From an uncultured Steroidobacter sp. (lineage in GTDB: Bacteria > Pseudomonadota > Gammaproteobacteria > Steroidobacterales > Steroidobacteraceae): 64,000 nt of DNA. The stretch lies in assembly GCA_937864115.1 (NCBI GenBank), contig CALMII010000025.1, positions 124,001-188,000 of the forward strand, written 5' to 3'. Positions 30,963-38,846 of this stretch are shown here, in pieces (position 1 is the stretch's first letter; every line of letters begins with the position of its first letter). Both the position numbers and the translations under genes were made by a program. Below the pieces are notes generated by a model. That model worked only from the letters and a program-made list of their open reading frames with translations. It ran no database searches and was not told the DNA's origin.

Positions 30963-33347
30963 TCAGAACTGCGCCCGCAGCACGACCCCCACATAACGCC
31001 GCGGCCCGATGCCGTCGTAACCGACCGGCGCGCTGTTGCTGAAATCGTTGACGCTGGTGGTGTAGCGGGTATCGAAGACATTGCTGGAGACCAGGCTCAG
31101 CTCGTAGTCCGCATTGGCGCCGTCGAAAAGCACGCCCGCGCCGAGATCCGTCAGCGAGTAACCGGACTGCTCGCCGTACTCGGACAGCAGCTGTTCGAGA
31201 TTGTGCTTCGAGCGGTACACATGATTGCCGAAGAAGTGCGCCGAAATGGCTTGCGTCAGCGGCAGCTCGTAGTCGAAACCGACGATGCCGGTCCAGCGCG
31301 GCGCGCCGACGAGCTGCTTGCCGGTGTTGTTGCACACCGCCACCGACGACGGATACGAGCGCGGGCAGGTGGCCGTGGACCAGTCCGTGTATTCGGCGTC
31401 GTTATAGGCGCCGCCCGCCGTGATCTGCAGGCCATCGGTCACCTGCACCAGCGCGTCGAACTCGACACCCACGGCGCGCAACTCCGGAACGTTGCCGAGC
31501 CGCGAACTGAAGCCCGTCGGCGAGGTGGGATCGGGTTCGCTGGTCACGTTCTGATAGTCGCGGACGTTCGTGTAGTACGCGTTGGCATTGAGCGTGACCC
31601 GACGATCCAGCAGGTAGCTCTTGATGCCGAGTTCATAGTTCAGCGACTTCTCCGGTGCGACGTTTGCGGGCCGGCCGCTGTTGTCGAACGCCACGGCGCC
31701 AGACTTTTCTCCCGCGCTCGCCGAGACATACAGCAGCACGTCCGGCGACAGCTGGTAGCTCGGATTGACCAGCCAGGCGATGGCGCTGTCGTCGATGGTC
31801 TCGCCCCGGTTCACGCCGAAGTCGGTGCCGACCTGTGCGGCGCGAATTGCATCGGCCGTGGCATTGCCGGTCGATACCAGCGGCGAACCGTCGAGCAGCG
31901 AAGACGTGCGCGCGACATCGTTGGTCTTGTGTTCCCACGTCTGCCGCAGGCCGAGCGTCAGACGCGCGCGATCGGTCGCCTGCCAGTTCACCTGGCCGAA
32001 GACGGCGGCGCTGTCGGACACCGGACGCTGGCGGGTCGCGACGAACACATCGCGCAGCGCGGCCTGCAGCAGCGGCCGTCCCTGCACCGTGTTCAACGTG
32101 CGGTACTGCGAATCGCTGGCGAAGAACGCGCCCGCATCCTGGCCGTAGGTGCTGCGGCCCGTCGTGTCGGTGTCGATGGTGAACAGGTACAGACCCGTCT
32201 GGTAGTCGATGCGCTCGGTCGCATTGCCGGCGATGCGGAATTCCTGCGAGAGCTGCCGCGTGTCGACCAGCGTGCCGCTGCGGGAGATCGGGAAATGCGT
32301 CTGCTCCTGGTCGTTGTTGGCATCGAAGTGGAACCAGCGCGCCGCGCTGATCGAGGTCAGCTCGAATGCGCCGGCATCCCAGTCGACGACGATGGAGCCG
32401 CCGTAGTTCTTCGTCACCAGCGGCTTCGCCATGTCGAGATCGACCTGATCCCACGAACCGATGATGGGCACGTAGCCACCGAAGTAGTCGCGCGCCAGCC
32501 TCGTACTGTAGGTGGTGGATCTAACAGAGCCGTCGTTGAGCGTGGCCGGATCGACCATGAACGGCTTGGTGTTGCTGTTCTCGTCGACGAAGGCGCCGTC
32601 GGCATTGAATCGCACCGACAGATCCTGCGATGGCTGCAGCAGCAATTGCAGCCGGCCGCCGTAGCGGTCGCGCTCGTGCCAGTGCCCGCCGTTGAGATTG
32701 TCGAGATCGCCCTGCTGGCGATCGACGAAGGCCGAGGCGCGATACGCGAGCACGTCATCGACGATGGCGTCCGTGTAGGAACCGCGCGCCTTGAGGGCGG
32801 GCCGGTCGACGCCGCCCTCCACTTCCAGTCGTCCCTCGGAGGTGAACGACGGCGCGCGGCTGGTGTACTTGATCGCGCCCAGCGAAGTGTTCTTGCCGAG
32901 CAGCGTGCCCTGCGGACCGCGCAGGATCTCGACGCGCTCCAGGTCTGTGAAATCCTGGTAGGTCATGCCGACGTGACCGAGGAACACGTCGTCGATGATG
33001 ACGCCGACCGCCGGCTCCATGTTGTCGTTGCCGCTGGTCTTGCCGATGCCGCGGATCGAAACGCCGGTGCGGCGCGCATTGGGCGTCGTCGCCGTGAGAC
33101 CGGGTGCGCGCTGCGTGAGATCGGCGAGCGTCAGCACGCGATCACGATCGAGCGCATCGCCGCCGATGACGGAGATCGGGATCGGCACGTCCTGCGCCTT
33201 CTCGGAACGGTTGCGTGCCGTGACGATGACTTCTTCGACCAGCGGTTTGTCGTGCGCGACGTTCTGTGCCTGCGCCGGCAGCGTGCAGCTCGCGGCCAGC
33301 AGCGCGGTGACGAGAACAGGGCGATCGAAAAGAGCGGTGCGATCCAT
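30963..33347 (-). CDS. TonB-dependent outer-membrane receptor
   Basis: The protein has 794 residues from the ATG at 33347. It has a signal peptide ending AQA, a TonB-box-like EEVIVTARNRSEKAQDVPI, and the plug motifs LADLTQRAPGL, VSIRGIGKTSGNDN, LERVEILRGPQGTLLGKN, GAIKYTSR. The barrel ends in Phe (YVGVVLRAQF), as outer-membrane proteins require. The plug wording matches the large Proteobacteria group often found with catabolic genes. The substrate is unknown. GGGGAAC lies upstream of the start, and a perfect 20-bp palindrome lies about 26 nt before it. Confidence 0.9.
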   Translation of the reverse strand: MDRTALFDRPVLVTALLAASCTLPAQAQNVAHDKPLVEEVIVTARNRSEKAQDVPIPISVIGGDALDRDRVLTLADLTQRAPGLTATTPNARRTGVSIRGIGKTSGNDNMEPAVGVIIDDVFLGHVGMTYQDFTDLERVEILRGPQGTLLGKNTSLGAIKYTSRAPSFTSEGRLEVEGGVDRPALKARGSYTDAIVDDVLAYRASAFVDRQQGDLDNLNGGHWHERDRYGGRLQLLLQPSQDLSVRFNADGAFVDENSNTKPFMVDPATLNDGSVRSTTYSTRLARDYFGGYVPIIGSWDQVDLDMAKPLVTKNYGGSIVVDWDAGAFELTSISAARWFHFDANNDQEQTHFPISRSGTLVDTRQLSQEFRIAGNATERIDYQTGLYLFTIDTDTTGRSTYGQDAGAFFASDSQYRTLNTVQGRPLLQAALRDVFVATRQRPVSDSAAVFGQVNWQATDRARLTLGLRQTWEHKTNDVARTSSLLDGSPLVSTGNATADAIRAAQVGTDFGVNRGETIDDSAIAWLVNPSYQLSPDVLLYVSASAGEKSGAVAFDNSGRPANVAPEKSLNYELGIKSYLLDRRVTLNANAYYTNVRDYQNVTSEPDPTSPTGFSSRLGNVPELRAVGVEFDALVQVTDGLQITAGGAYNDAEYTDWSTATCPRSYPSSVAVCNNTGKQLVGAPRWTGIVGFDYELPLTQAISAHFFGNHVYRSKHNLEQLLSEYGEQSGYSLTDLGAGVLFDGANADYELSLVSSNVFDTRYTTSVNDFSNSAPVGYDGIGPRRYVGVVLRAQF

Positions 33348-33372
33348 GGCGTAGTTCCCCATATAAAGAACG

Positions 33373-33392
33373 ATGACGACACGAGTCGTCAT
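33373..33392. promoter_or_regulatory. Perfect inverted repeat ATGACGAC-N4-GTCGTCAT upstream of the TonB receptor
   Basis: ATGACGAC (33373-33380) and GTCGTCAT (33385-33392) are exact reverse complements around ACGA. Its place 26 nt before the receptor start suggests a repressor site or a leader hairpin. No matching regulator is recognised. The rest of the gap up to 33620 shows nothing clear. Confidence 0.45.
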
Positions 33393-33620
33393 GGGCGCGG
33401 AAAACTACGGATGCACCGATCTGCTCACCAATGCCGGATTGGCATCTGCAGGCAGCGAAGAGCAATGTGACCGTGGGGTCACTCGATGGAGGAAATTCAG
33501 AGGGTGGTTGTGACCGGATGAAGACTGCAGGGCGCGGAGGAAGTCACGGGCCGATCACCGCGTGACGGAGGGTGCGATGGATCGGAGGGCGCGCGGTGTC
33601 CGGATTTGCGCAAGCCGTCC

Positions 33621-33743
33621 TCCCTGTGGGGCCGGCTTCAGCCGGCCTCTTTATCCGGTGTCAGGCTGAAGCCTGACCTACAGGAAGAAGGCCGGCTGTG
33701 ACCGAAGGGAATCCCACGGGAAAGCCGGCCCCACAGGAAGAAG
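33621..33743. repeat. Back-to-back REP-like elements (family 1, copies 4a and 4b)
   Basis: The first copy is inverted: CCTGTGGGGCCGGCTTCAGC, then TCAGGCTGAAGCCTGA, then CCTACAGGAAG. A second half follows with GGCCGGCT, the TGACCGAAGGGAATCCCACG insert, AGCCGGCC and CCACAGGAAG. The pairing of two units in opposite orientation is like a BIME arrangement of REP sequences. It lies upstream of the TonB receptor and downstream of the gene at 33800. Confidence 0.75.
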
Positions 33744-33799
33744 CCAGAGCGCTCACGACACCGCCGGGATCTCCGCCGCAATGTCGGCTGAGATTCTCC

Positions 33800-34519
33800 C
33801 TACCGCGCCGGCTCCAGCGCATGGATCCGCAGGCGCGCGATCTTCAGATGACTCTGCACCGTGCGGATCGCGAACCATCCCTGACGATAGGGCTCGGGAT
33901 CGGCGTACTCGAACAGCCGCTGCGAGTTGCGCCAGTACTCGATCTGGCGACCGCTCGCGATCAGGGTGATGGTCTGGCTGCGATTGGCGGGCAGCAATGC
34001 ATCGGCGTTGCCGAGTTCATGTTCGGCTGCGAGCGGTTTGGGAGTGGCATTGCCCGCGTAGCGCAGGAAGCGTGCGCGCGTGTTGTGGTCGGCGCCGAGA
34101 TTCACGTAGTACGCGCGCAGCACGTCGTACTCGCTGGAACGTCCGGTGCGGCGACGCGCGAACACCGGTGTCTCCGCATCGCCTTCGCTCGCCATCCAGA
34201 AGCAGATCAGGTCGCTGCCGCGATCGTTGCGTCCACCGGCCTTCACCGCGGTCGCTTCGAACTCGATCGCAACGGGACCTTGCAGCCGCGGCTTGAACCA
34301 CAGCGTCGCGCCACCGGGCACGTCGATTTCGAGCACGCCCATCTGCGCCACGATCCTTCCGGGACGCTCCGACTCGACGTGCCATTGCCCGAGACCTTCG
34401 CGGAAGTCGTCCTGGTGCAGCAGTGTGCCGAAGCGCTCGGAGGGATGCGGCCCGGGTGTCGCGGCAGCGAGCGGGTGAGAAATCAGCAGGGCGAGGGTGG
34501 CGAGGCAGACGTTCTTCAT
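33800..34519 (-). CDS. Secreted DUF6250/DUF1961-like protein
   Basis: The protein has 239 residues and a signal peptide (MKNVCLATLALLISHPLAAA). The mature part has features I associate with a jelly-roll family found beside polysaccharide enzymes: GGATLWFKPRLQGPVAIEFE, GGRNDRGSDLICFWMA, SSEYDVLRAYYVNLGADHNT, RFLRYAGN, IEYWRNSQRLFEYADPEPY, GWFAIRTVQSH. A glycan-binding or glycan-cleaving role is possible but not shown. A long inverted repeat lies just upstream, so it is probably transcribed separately from the TPR-methyltransferase. Confidence 0.6.
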   Translation of the reverse strand: MKNVCLATLALLISHPLAAATPGPHPSERFGTLLHQDDFREGLGQWHVESERPGRIVAQMGVLEIDVPGGATLWFKPRLQGPVAIEFEATAVKAGGRNDRGSDLICFWMASEGDAETPVFARRRTGRSSEYDVLRAYYVNLGADHNTRARFLRYAGNATPKPLAAEHELGNADALLPANRSQTITLIASGRQIEYWRNSQRLFEYADPEPYRQGWFAIRTVQSHLKIARLRIHALEPAR

Positions 34520-34534
34520 GGTGAGTGCTTTTTC

Positions 34535-34649
34535 GGAGTTGCCCCCACCCTAACCCTCCCCCGCTGCGCGGAGGAGGGGACCGGCAAGCGAGGCTCGTTC
34601 TGATCCCCTCCTCCGCGCAGCGGGGGAGGGTTAGGGTGGGGGCAACTCC
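34535..34649. repeat. Long GC-rich inverted repeat (family 2, copy 2)
   Basis: The arms GGAGTTGCCCCCACCCTAAC... and ...GTTAGGGTGGGGGCAACTCC are exact reverse complements for about 45 bases, with a ~30-nt loop. It lies between the secreted protein gene and the TPR-methyltransferase stop (34652). The outermost GGAGTTGCC extends the symmetry beyond what is shared with copy 1. Confidence 0.85.
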
Positions 34650-34651
34650 AA

Positions 34652-35848
34652 TTACCCAGCCAGCCGCGCCAGCGCCACCAGCCCCTTCACATCCTGCATG
34701 CGTTCGACGCGCAGCGTTTCCAGGCCGAGCCGCAGCACGTCGAATCCCGCCTCCTGCAGCGACTGGCTCACGTAGCTCGGCCGATGCACGTAACGTCCGT
34801 GCACTTCCAGCTTGTACGGTTCCGCCGCATCGTCGGGCAGCGCTTCGACCGTGAACAGGAACAGTCCGCCCGGGCGCAGCGCGACGGCCGCGGTCTCGCA
34901 CACGTCCTTGAGACTGCCGAAGTATTCGAGCGTGTCCGCGGCGATGGCGGCGTCGAACTGCTTCGGGTGCGAGTTCATGAACGCACACAGATCGCCGACG
35001 GCCAGTTCGTCGTAGCCGCCGCGTTCGCGCGCGAGTTCGACCATCTTCGACGACAGATCGACGCCGGTGAGCCGGCTCGCCAGCGGCCGCAGCAGCGGTC
35101 CGCACAGACCGGTGCCGCAACCGGCGTCGAGGATGTCGAGCTTCGCGGACGGATCGATCACCGTCGACAGCATCGCCGTCACCAGTTCCGGCGCGCGATA
35201 GCCCAGTTCGCGCAGGTTCTCGTCGAAGTGCCGCGCGTACCGGTCGAAGAGCTTCGTGACGTATTCGCCGTCGGCGCGCTCGGGCACATCGATGCCCGAG
35301 GTGGCCGCCACCATGTGACGGGCCATCGGATTGTCCGGCGCCAGCGCCAGCCATTCGCGATACGCGGCCGCGGCCTGCGCGAAATCGCCCAGGCGATAGA
35401 ACAGCTGTCCGAGGCTTTCGTAGGCGCGCGCGAATGTCGGCTGCTGCCGGGCCGCCATCTGCAGATGCTTCACGGCAGCGTCGTAGTCGCCCGAGTCGCG
35501 CAGGCTGACGCCGAGGTTGAACCACGCCTCCGCCATGTCCGGCGCGAGCGCGATCACGCGCCGCCACGCTTCGCGCGCTTCGGCGAACTTGTCCTGGAAG
35601 GTGAGAATGTTGCCGAGGTTGTTCCACGCGTGCGGATTGGTCGGCAGCAGATCGAGCGAGCGGCCAATGAAGCGCACCGCATCGATGCCGCGGCCGAGCT
35701 GGAAATGCAGCATGCCGTAGAAGTGCAGCGCGTCGGGATGATCCGGATTCTGTTTCAGGACCGCCTGATATCCGTCGATCGCTTCCGACAGACGACCGGC
35801 CTGATGATCGGCAATGGCCTGGGCAAGCGTGGCTTCTGGAGTGGACAC
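34652..35848 (-). CDS. TPR-repeat SAM-dependent methyltransferase
   Basis: The protein has 398 residues from a GTG start. Residues 1-~175 contain about five tetratricopeptide repeats (AIDGYQAVLKQNPDHPDALH, AREAWRRVIALAPDMAEAWF, AVKHLQMAARQQPTFARAYE). Residues ~185-390 are a class I methyltransferase: motif I LDILDAGCGTGLCGPLL, then LTGVDLSSKMVELAR, FDAAIAADTLEYFG, ALRPGGLFLFTVE. The start of the second part (VTKLFDRYARHFDENL) is typical of TPR-methyltransferases of unknown substrate. No ribosome site is strong. The gene ends three bases from the family 2 repeat. Confidence 0.88.
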   Translation of the reverse strand: MSTPEATLAQAIADHQAGRLSEAIDGYQAVLKQNPDHPDALHFYGMLHFQLGRGIDAVRFIGRSLDLLPTNPHAWNNLGNILTFQDKFAEAREAWRRVIALAPDMAEAWFNLGVSLRDSGDYDAAVKHLQMAARQQPTFARAYESLGQLFYRLGDFAQAAAAYREWLALAPDNPMARHMVAATSGIDVPERADGEYVTKLFDRYARHFDENLRELGYRAPELVTAMLSTVIDPSAKLDILDAGCGTGLCGPLLRPLASRLTGVDLSSKMVELARERGGYDELAVGDLCAFMNSHPKQFDAAIAADTLEYFGSLKDVCETAAVALRPGGLFLFTVEALPDDAAEPYKLEVHGRYVHRPSYVSQSLQEAGFDVLRLGLETLRVERMQDVKGLVALARLAG

Positions 35849-35931
35849 GTCTGGATGCGCCTCAAATAGCGACCGATGCTAAACCGCGACGCGGCAACGT
35901 CCAATTGGAAATGCCGTCGAAGATAGGACCG

Positions 35932-36048
35932 TCACTGATCCGCCAGTTCGTAGCCGGTGCTGCGGCCGCCGCCCGGCGACTTCCTCAATATGCCCAGTTC
36001 CAGCAGGCCGGTCGTCAGCCTGCCAGATGTACGGCTTTTCTCCGCTAT
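35932..36048 (-). pseudogene. Possible winged-helix gene remnant
   Basis: A 38-residue frame ends at a TGA and reads SGRLTTGLLELGILRKSPGG followed by GRSTGYELADQ. This is the usual end of a winged helix (recognition helix, then a GxGRSTxYEL wing), as in C-terminal domains of Fic or RecG-like proteins. An in-frame stop lies just upstream and no start codon fits. It is probably the last piece of a decayed gene. The rest of the gap 35849-36102 shows nothing. Confidence 0.35.
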
Positions 36049-36102
36049 TCATGCGGAGATTAGGCGTCCGATTCGCCGCAAGGGCAAGACCGGGAATGCG
36101 CT

Positions 36103-36753
36103 TCAGAAGTCGCGAAATGAGATACGAGAAATCTCGCCGGGAGCACTCAACAACCGTTTCGCTCCCGCGCCGCGCAGTTCCTCATCCGTTCCGTAGACCC
36201 ACAGCACGCCCGCCGGGAACACGCCGTTGCGCGTCGCGCCCAGCATGTCGTGCTCGCGGTCGCCGATCATCACCGTGGCGGCGGCATCGATGCCCGTTCG
36301 TTCGAGCACGTGCGCGATCAGTTCGGATTTGTCTTCCAGCCGGCCGTCGATCTCGCTGCCGAAGATTGCCGCGAAGCGTCCCGACAGGCCGAAGTGATCG
36401 AGGATGCGCTGCGCATACACACGCGGTTTGGACGTCGCGACATACAGGCGCGCACCGCTGCGTGAAAGCTCGTCGAGCGCGACGGGAATGCCTTCGTACA
36501 CGGCGTTCTCGAACATGCCGATCGCCGTGAAGCGCTCGCGATAGGCTTCGATGGCGGCGCTCACGCAGGGCGCATCGCGTTCGGAGGCCAGCAGCGCTGC
36601 AAAGGAATCGCGCAACGGCGGACCGATGAGCTTCTGCAGTTCCGCTTCGGCCGGGCTGGGTACGCCCGCCCTGTCGAGTGCGTGCTGGATGCAGGCGATG
36701 ATCCCCGGCCGGGAATCCGTCAGCGTGCCGTCCAGATCGAACAGGATGTTCAT
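36103..36753 (-). CDS. HAD-family phosphatase (phosphoglycolate phosphatase-like)
   Basis: The protein has 216 residues. HAD motif I is ILFDLDGTLTDSRPG with the nucleophile Asp at residue 6, motif II is LYVATSKPR, motif III has the Lys in LEDKSELI, and motif IV is ATVMIGDREHDMLGA. The cap domain between motifs I and II resembles 5'-nucleotidase or Gph-type enzymes. The substrate cannot be read from the sequence. Its start overlaps the stop of the flavoprotein gene by one base (TGATG), so the two are translationally coupled. Confidence 0.88.
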   Translation of the reverse strand: MNILFDLDGTLTDSRPGIIACIQHALDRAGVPSPAEAELQKLIGPPLRDSFAALLASERDAPCVSAAIEAYRERFTAIGMFENAVYEGIPVALDELSRSGARLYVATSKPRVYAQRILDHFGLSGRFAAIFGSEIDGRLEDKSELIAHVLERTGIDAAATVMIGDREHDMLGATRNGVFPAGVLWVYGTDEELRGAGAKRLLSAPGEISRISFRDF

Positions 36754-37424
36754 CAGTCGAGTCCCGCCCGACCGGGAATCCAGTAAGTCTTGGTCTTGAG
36801 GTTGCGCACCCCGCGCTCGCGAAGCGCGTCGCGCACGGCCAGCACGAGAGGTGAGCCACCGGTCAGCGCGACCGTGGCGCCAGGCATTTCCGCCAGCCTG
36901 GCGACGATGGCGTTCACGGCGCCTGTGCTGTCGTCTGTCGCTACGAAGTCCGCCGACTGCAGCCCAACGGCCTTGGCCGCTTCACGTGCAGCCTCGGGTG
37001 ATGCCACGAGAAAGACGCCGTGAACCTGCTGCGGACGCTCGATGCCGAACGCGGCTGCGGTCGCGATGCTCGTCTCATCGCCGACCAGGATGACCGGACC
37101 CGGATCGAGTGACAGCGAGCGCTGCGGCCCCATGAATCGCAGTTCGTCGCCGATCTTGATCTGCGACAGCCAGCGCGCCGCCGGTCCGCTGCCGTGTGTC
37201 CGGCAAAGCAGGGCGATCCCGCGCTCCAGCGCGACGGGTGTGTAGGTCCGCATGTCATCAGCGGGCAGCAGGACCTGCACCTTCATGCCCGCCGCGGGTT
37301 TTGGCGTATCGCTCTCGAACACCAGTCGCCGGAAGCCCGGCGCGACGTCGCCGACCTCCACGACGCGTCCGCGTCGAAGCAATGCATTGCCGAGAAGTCG
37401 AGCGAATTTGCCTTTGGCTGACAT
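36753..37424 (-). CDS. Siderophore-interacting-protein-type flavin reductase
   Basis: The protein has 223 residues, shorter than the ~260 of ViuB/YqjH proteins. The FAD-binding barrel has GFRRLVFES and the binding motif MRTYTPVALERGIALLCRTH plus GPAARWLSQIKIGDELRFMG. The second domain begins VILVGDETSIATAAAF, the signature DETA/S motif of the family. Such proteins reduce ferric siderophores to release iron. The ATG at 37424 is preferred; 25 upstream in-frame residues look non-coding. It is coupled to the HAD gene and divergent from the GntR operon. Confidence 0.82.
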   Translation of the reverse strand: MSAKGKFARLLGNALLRRGRVVEVGDVAPGFRRLVFESDTPKPAAGMKVQVLLPADDMRTYTPVALERGIALLCRTHGSGPAARWLSQIKIGDELRFMGPQRSLSLDPGPVILVGDETSIATAAAFGIERPQQVHGVFLVASPEAAREAAKAVGLQSADFVATDDSTGAVNAIVARLAEMPGATVALTGGSPLVLAVRDALRERGVRNLKTKTYWIPGRAGLD

Positions 37425-37571
37425 GACTGCCTTTGTTCTGATCAACCTCCGGTACGGAGGCGGATGGGCTTTGGGAGGCGCGATTGTCCACGAAAACAAA
37501 GGCAGACGTCTCGCGCTCGAAGACCCGATTGCGATGAAAGCGATTGCCCGCTTGCGCTCCTCGCCGCCAAG

Positions 37572-37598
37572 CGTATAGTCTCAGTAATACACATATAC
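37572..37598 (+). promoter_or_regulatory. Probable GntR (YtrA-type) autoregulatory site and promoter
   Basis: GTATA (37572-37576) and TATAC (37594-37598) are inverted around a TA-rich segment. They end six bases before the regulator start, in an otherwise GC-rich region. TATAGT could serve as a -10 element. GntR regulators of this type usually bind such a palindrome at their own promoter. Confidence 0.45.
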
Positions 37599-37603
37599 AC
37601 CCC

Positions 37604-38011
37604 ATGTTCCAGCTCAACCCCCATTCCGGCGTGCCGATCTACCGCCAGCTCTGCGAGCAGGTGCGGCGCATGATCGCGGGCGGCCAGCTGCCGGCCGGCG
37701 CCGCGCTGCCCTCGGTGCGCGACCTGGCGATCGAGCACGCCGTCAATCCCATGACCATCTCCAAGGCCTACAGCCTGCTGGAAGCGGAAGGTCTGCTCGA
37801 ACGTCATCGCGGACGGCCGATGACGGTGGCCAGCCGTCCGCGCCTGCAGGCAGGCCCGTCGCAGCGGCTGAACGCACTGAACAGCGAACTCGACCGGCTC
37901 GTGCTCGCCGCACGGCAGCTCGATCTCACGCCGACCGAAGTGATCAAGGCATTGCGGGAAAAATGGGAGGCAGCCGATGCAGGCATACGTCGTCGCACGG
38001 GATCTCGGTAA
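37604..38011 (+). CDS. GntR-family regulator, YtrA subtype
   Basis: The protein has 135 residues. The winged helix reads GVPIYRQLCEQVRRMIAGGQ, LPSVRDLAIEHAVNPMTISK, AYSLLEAEGLLERHRGR, and is followed by a short helical tail. The lack of an effector domain and the short length are typical of the YtrA subtype, which controls adjacent ABC transporter genes. The ATG at 37604 starts the domain directly; an in-frame ATG at 37544 adds 20 residues across the operator. It overlaps the ABC ATPase gene by 35 bases. Confidence 0.88.
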   Translation: MFQLNPHSGVPIYRQLCEQVRRMIAGGQLPAGAALPSVRDLAIEHAVNPMTISKAYSLLEAEGLLERHRGRPMTVASRPRLQAGPSQRLNALNSELDRLVLAARQLDLTPTEVIKALREKWEAADAGIRRRTGSR

Positions 38012-38846
38012 ATCCTTCGGTCCGAAATGCGTGCTGCGCGATCTCGACTTCACGGTCGAGCCCGGCGACGTCGTCGGCGTGCTCGGCAAGAACGGCGCGG
38101 GCAAGACCACGCTGCTCGAAATCATGCTGGGATTCTCGCCGGCATCGCACGGGCGCGTCAGCGTGTTCGGCCAGGAGAGCTTTGCGCTGTCCGCCGCGTC
38201 GAAAGTGCGCATCGGCTTCGTTCCGCAGCAGGATGAACTGCTCGCGCCGCTGACCGCGCGCGACCAGGTCGCCACCGTGGCCGCCTTCTATCCGAACTGG
38301 GATGCGCCGCTCATCGAGCGCCTCTGCAATGCATGGGAACTCGACCTCGACGAACGCATCCAGTCGATGTCGGTCGGCCAGCGGCAGAAGCTCTCGATCC
38401 TGCTCGCCATGGGTCATCGGCCGGATCTGCTGGTGCTCGACGAACCGGTCGCGAGTCTCGATCCGATCGCGCGCCGCCGCTTTCTCGAACAGATCGTCGA
38501 AGTGACTGCCGAGGCCGATCGGGCCGTGGTGTTCTCCTCGCACATCGTCAGCGACGTCGAACGTCTCGCCAGCAGGATCTGGATCGTGCAGGACGGCGCG
38601 CTGCGCTGGCAGGGCGGGCTCGATGCGCTGAAGGAATCCGTGGTCCGTATCCGCATCCGCAACGCCGGCGCAGCGGAGGCTCTGCCTTTCCGGGCGCTGC
38701 ACGTGACGCGCTCCGCCGGCCACCTCAGCGCCGTCGTCGACGACTGGAGCGAAGCGCGCCATGCCGCGCTGTGCAGTCAGTTCGGCGAGGCGATCGAGGT
38801 CGAACCGCTGTCGCTGGAAGACATCTTTCTGGCGCTGCATCGATGA
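37977..38846 (+). CDS. ABC transporter ATP-binding protein
   Basis: The protein has 289 residues. Walker A is GVLGKNGAGKTTLL (about residue 36), the Q-loop is FVPQQDE, the signature is MSVGQRQKLSI in place of LSGGQ, Walker B is LLVLDEPVASLDP and the switch His is in VVFSSHIVSD. The C-terminal ~70 residues are an accessory domain. It resembles the ATPases controlled by YtrA-type GntR regulators (multidrug or cell-envelope stress exporters). The start overlaps the regulator and the stop overlaps the permease start (ATGA). Confidence 0.9.
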   Translation: MQAYVVARDLGKSFGPKCVLRDLDFTVEPGDVVGVLGKNGAGKTTLLEIMLGFSPASHGRVSVFGQESFALSAASKVRIGFVPQQDELLAPLTARDQVATVAAFYPNWDAPLIERLCNAWELDLDERIQSMSVGQRQKLSILLAMGHRPDLLVLDEPVASLDPIARRRFLEQIVEVTAEADRAVVFSSHIVSDVERLASRIWIVQDGALRWQGGLDALKESVVRIRIRNAGAAEALPFRALHVTRSAGHLSAVVDDWSEARHAALCSQFGEAIEVEPLSLEDIFLALHR

